From JBCCWR01 sp039193385 (GTDB taxonomy: Bacteria > Verrucomicrobiota > Verrucomicrobiia > Methylacidiphilales > JBCCWR01): DNA of 5,942 nucleotides. The notes beneath the pieces were generated by a model, which saw nothing but the letters and a program-made list of their open reading frames with translations, had not been told where the DNA came from and made no database searches. The DNA is taken from positions 1-5,942 of the forward strand of contig JBCCWR010000133.1 of the NCBI GenBank assembly GCA_039193385.1. Reading direction: 5' to 3'. The stretch's first letter is position 1; each line of letters opens with the position of its first letter. Of this stretch, positions 4,999 to 5,942 are shown in pieces. The position numbers and the translations under genes were made by a program.

Positions 4999-5942
4999 AA
5001 TTCCACAGAAATGTTGTATCGATGCGATCGCCTAAAATATCTTCTAAAGCCTTGTTGTAAGGAGTAAAGTATTGCTGCATAGCCCTATAAGTATAATCTT
5101 CTACTTTATTCGTATAGCTACCAGAGTTATGACGAGGATACTTGTCTAATTTTAATTCCCCAATCTCCAGAAAATTAAATGCATCATTTAAGGCTTTTTC
5201 TGGATAGTTGCTAAAGTCGTCTGTTTTGAGAATCAAGATGTTTTCTGCGGGAAAGGCAGTCATCCACCGTTCGATATGACCATAATATACACTGCTTGAG
5301 ATATAGCTAGGAGCCTCTAATCCCTTTTCCCCAGCAAAGAAGAAGTTTTGCTCGGCTTCTACTCTTGCCATTTCCATCGTCATGGCTTTTCCAAGGGTAC
5401 GTTTTTCAAAACCCTGACGCACCCACATTTGGTAGTCAGATATCGCTCTCTCAATTGGATTGCGAATTAAAATAATCAGCTTCAGATCGGGAAACGCTTT
5501 GACTAATCGATCGCAGACTTCAGGATGATCAATGTAATGGGCCGATGCTTCCCCGGTAATAAAAGGGTCATTGTCAGGAATGGATGGAAAGTGATCTAGA
5601 TACCAAGACATGCCCTTGTCATAATTTTCCGAGAAGAACATAATTTCTTTCTTGGCTGTCGGCAAAATCTTAGGATGCTTCACCAGATAACGATATAGAG
5701 AAGTTGTTCCACATTTCGCAAATCCAATCACCATAAACTGGGGTTTTGCAGGTTTTCCCAAAAATCCATCAACACTGGCATGTAAGTAAGGTTTTGATTC
5801 CAAAATTTCATACCTTAAAGCATTTTTATAACAAAGGCGAGCCTCTTGACTTTGCTTGAGTTTGGTGAGTGTATCACCCAGCAAATTATGCCCCCAAACA
5901 AAATCTTGCTTGATAGCCAGCAAATTCCTATACACCTCACAG
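4997..5942 (-). CDS. TPR-containing sulfotransferase (PAPS-dependent), 5' end beyond the window
   Basis: The visible 312-plus residues form a sulfotransferase that moves sulfate from PAPS to a carbohydrate, resembling heparan-sulfate-type enzymes (Sulfotransfer_1). Numbered from the GTG codon at 5935, the 5'-phosphosulfate loop is GFAKCGTTSLYRYL (71-84). KEIMFFS (96-102) gives a candidate catalytic Glu97, in the place of the catalytic glutamate of heparan sulfate sulfotransferases. The 3'-phosphate-binding segment is LIILIRNPIERAISDY (153-168, R158 and S166). SYISSSVYYGHIERWMTAFP (210-229) and the downstream PRHNSGSY (267-274) fit the family's acceptor and PAPS-contact regions. Residues 1-45 read as a TPR hairpin (WGHNLLGDTLTKLKQSQEARLCYKNAL in part). 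The frame stays open to the window edge and the GTG falls inside that TPR, so it is probably not the true start and more TPRs are expected upstream. There is no signal peptide in view; a cytoplasmic site is likely. It overlaps the permease ribosome site, implying sulfation is tied to the exported glycan. One HIP1 octamer lies at its end. Confidence 0.9.
   Translation of the reverse strand, partial: CEVYRNLLAIKQDFVWGHNLLGDTLTKLKQSQEARLCYKNALRYEILESKPYLHASVDGFLGKPAKPQFMVIGFAKCGTTSLYRYLVKHPKILPTAKKEIMFFSENYDKGMSWYLDHFPSIPDNDPFITGEASAHYIDHPEVCDRLVKAFPDLKLIILIRNPIERAISDYQMWVRQGFEKRTLGKAMTMEMARVEAEQNFFFAGEKGLEAPSYISSSVYYGHIERWMTAFPAENILILKTDDFSNYPEKALNDAFNFLEIGELKLDKYPRHNSGSYTNKVEDYTYRAMQQYFTPYNKALEDILGDRIDTTFLWN

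Larger units (their letters stand above)
1728..5031. repeat. Five HIP1 octamers (GCGATCGC) dispersed in the window
   Basis: Perfect copies are at 1728-1735 (within a 10-bp GGCGATCGCC palindrome), 1916-1923, 2122-2129, 3477-3484 and 5024-5031. Near copies occur around 1671, 2095, 4096 and 5508. All perfect copies are within coding sequence: three in the glycosidase, one in the ATPase and one in the sulfotransferase gene. This abundance is characteristic of many cyanobacterial genomes and far above chance for an octamer in 6 kb. The span given runs from the first to the last copy and is not one continuous element. Confidence 0.9.

Noticed and set aside
4758..5000. 80-codon open frame on the plus strand
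   Set aside because: Antisense to the N-terminal part of the permease gene; no motif and no credible ribosome site.
5933..5935. GTG as the start of the sulfotransferase
   Set aside because: The frame remains open to the window edge and the codon lies inside a TPR hairpin, so the true start is more likely outside the window.

Overview
The window looks like chromosomal DNA from a cyanobacterium. The main evidence is five perfect copies of the HIP1 octamer GCGATCGC in under 6 kb, plus several near copies. A heptad-repeat, hairpin-rich intergenic element at the left end, of a kind common in filamentous cyanobacteria, agrees with this. All five recognisable genes lie on the minus strand, so the locus is transcribed from right (5942) to left (1). 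It is a cell-surface polysaccharide export and modification locus.

In transcription order the layout is as follows. (1) A 5'-truncated gene at the right edge (4997-5942) encodes a PAPS-dependent sulfotransferase with TPR-like helices before the catalytic domain. (2) Twelve bases later comes an ABC-2 type polysaccharide permease of the Wzm/TagG family (4163-4984). (3) Three bases after that comes its ATPase, Wzt-like, with a C-terminal beta-rich extension typical of substrate-recognising Wzt proteins (2930-4159). (4) After 59 bases comes a membrane-anchored or exported glycoside hydrolase of the (beta/alpha)8 clan GH-A type, with the NEP and GEWG catalytic motifs (1386-2870). (5) After a 221-bp AT-rich gap comes an FkbM-family methyltransferase (217-1164) with an N-terminal helical region. 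It has no HIP1 site and looks more AT-rich than its neighbours. The first 216 bases hold no gene but contain a nested inverted-repeat element (8-127) and a small hairpin just after the methyltransferase stop.

As a working model (inference), a glycan is built on a lipid carrier in the cytoplasm and sulfated by the sulfotransferase. It may also be methylated by FkbM. The Wzm/Wzt pair exports it, with the Wzt C-terminal domain possibly reading a terminal modification. The glycosidase could trim or release it on the outer side. No glycosyltransferases are visible; they would be expected to the right of the window. The genes belong to known families. The least usual points are a glycosidase directly after an ABC polysaccharide exporter, a TPR-sulfotransferase directly before it, and the foldback element at the left end.
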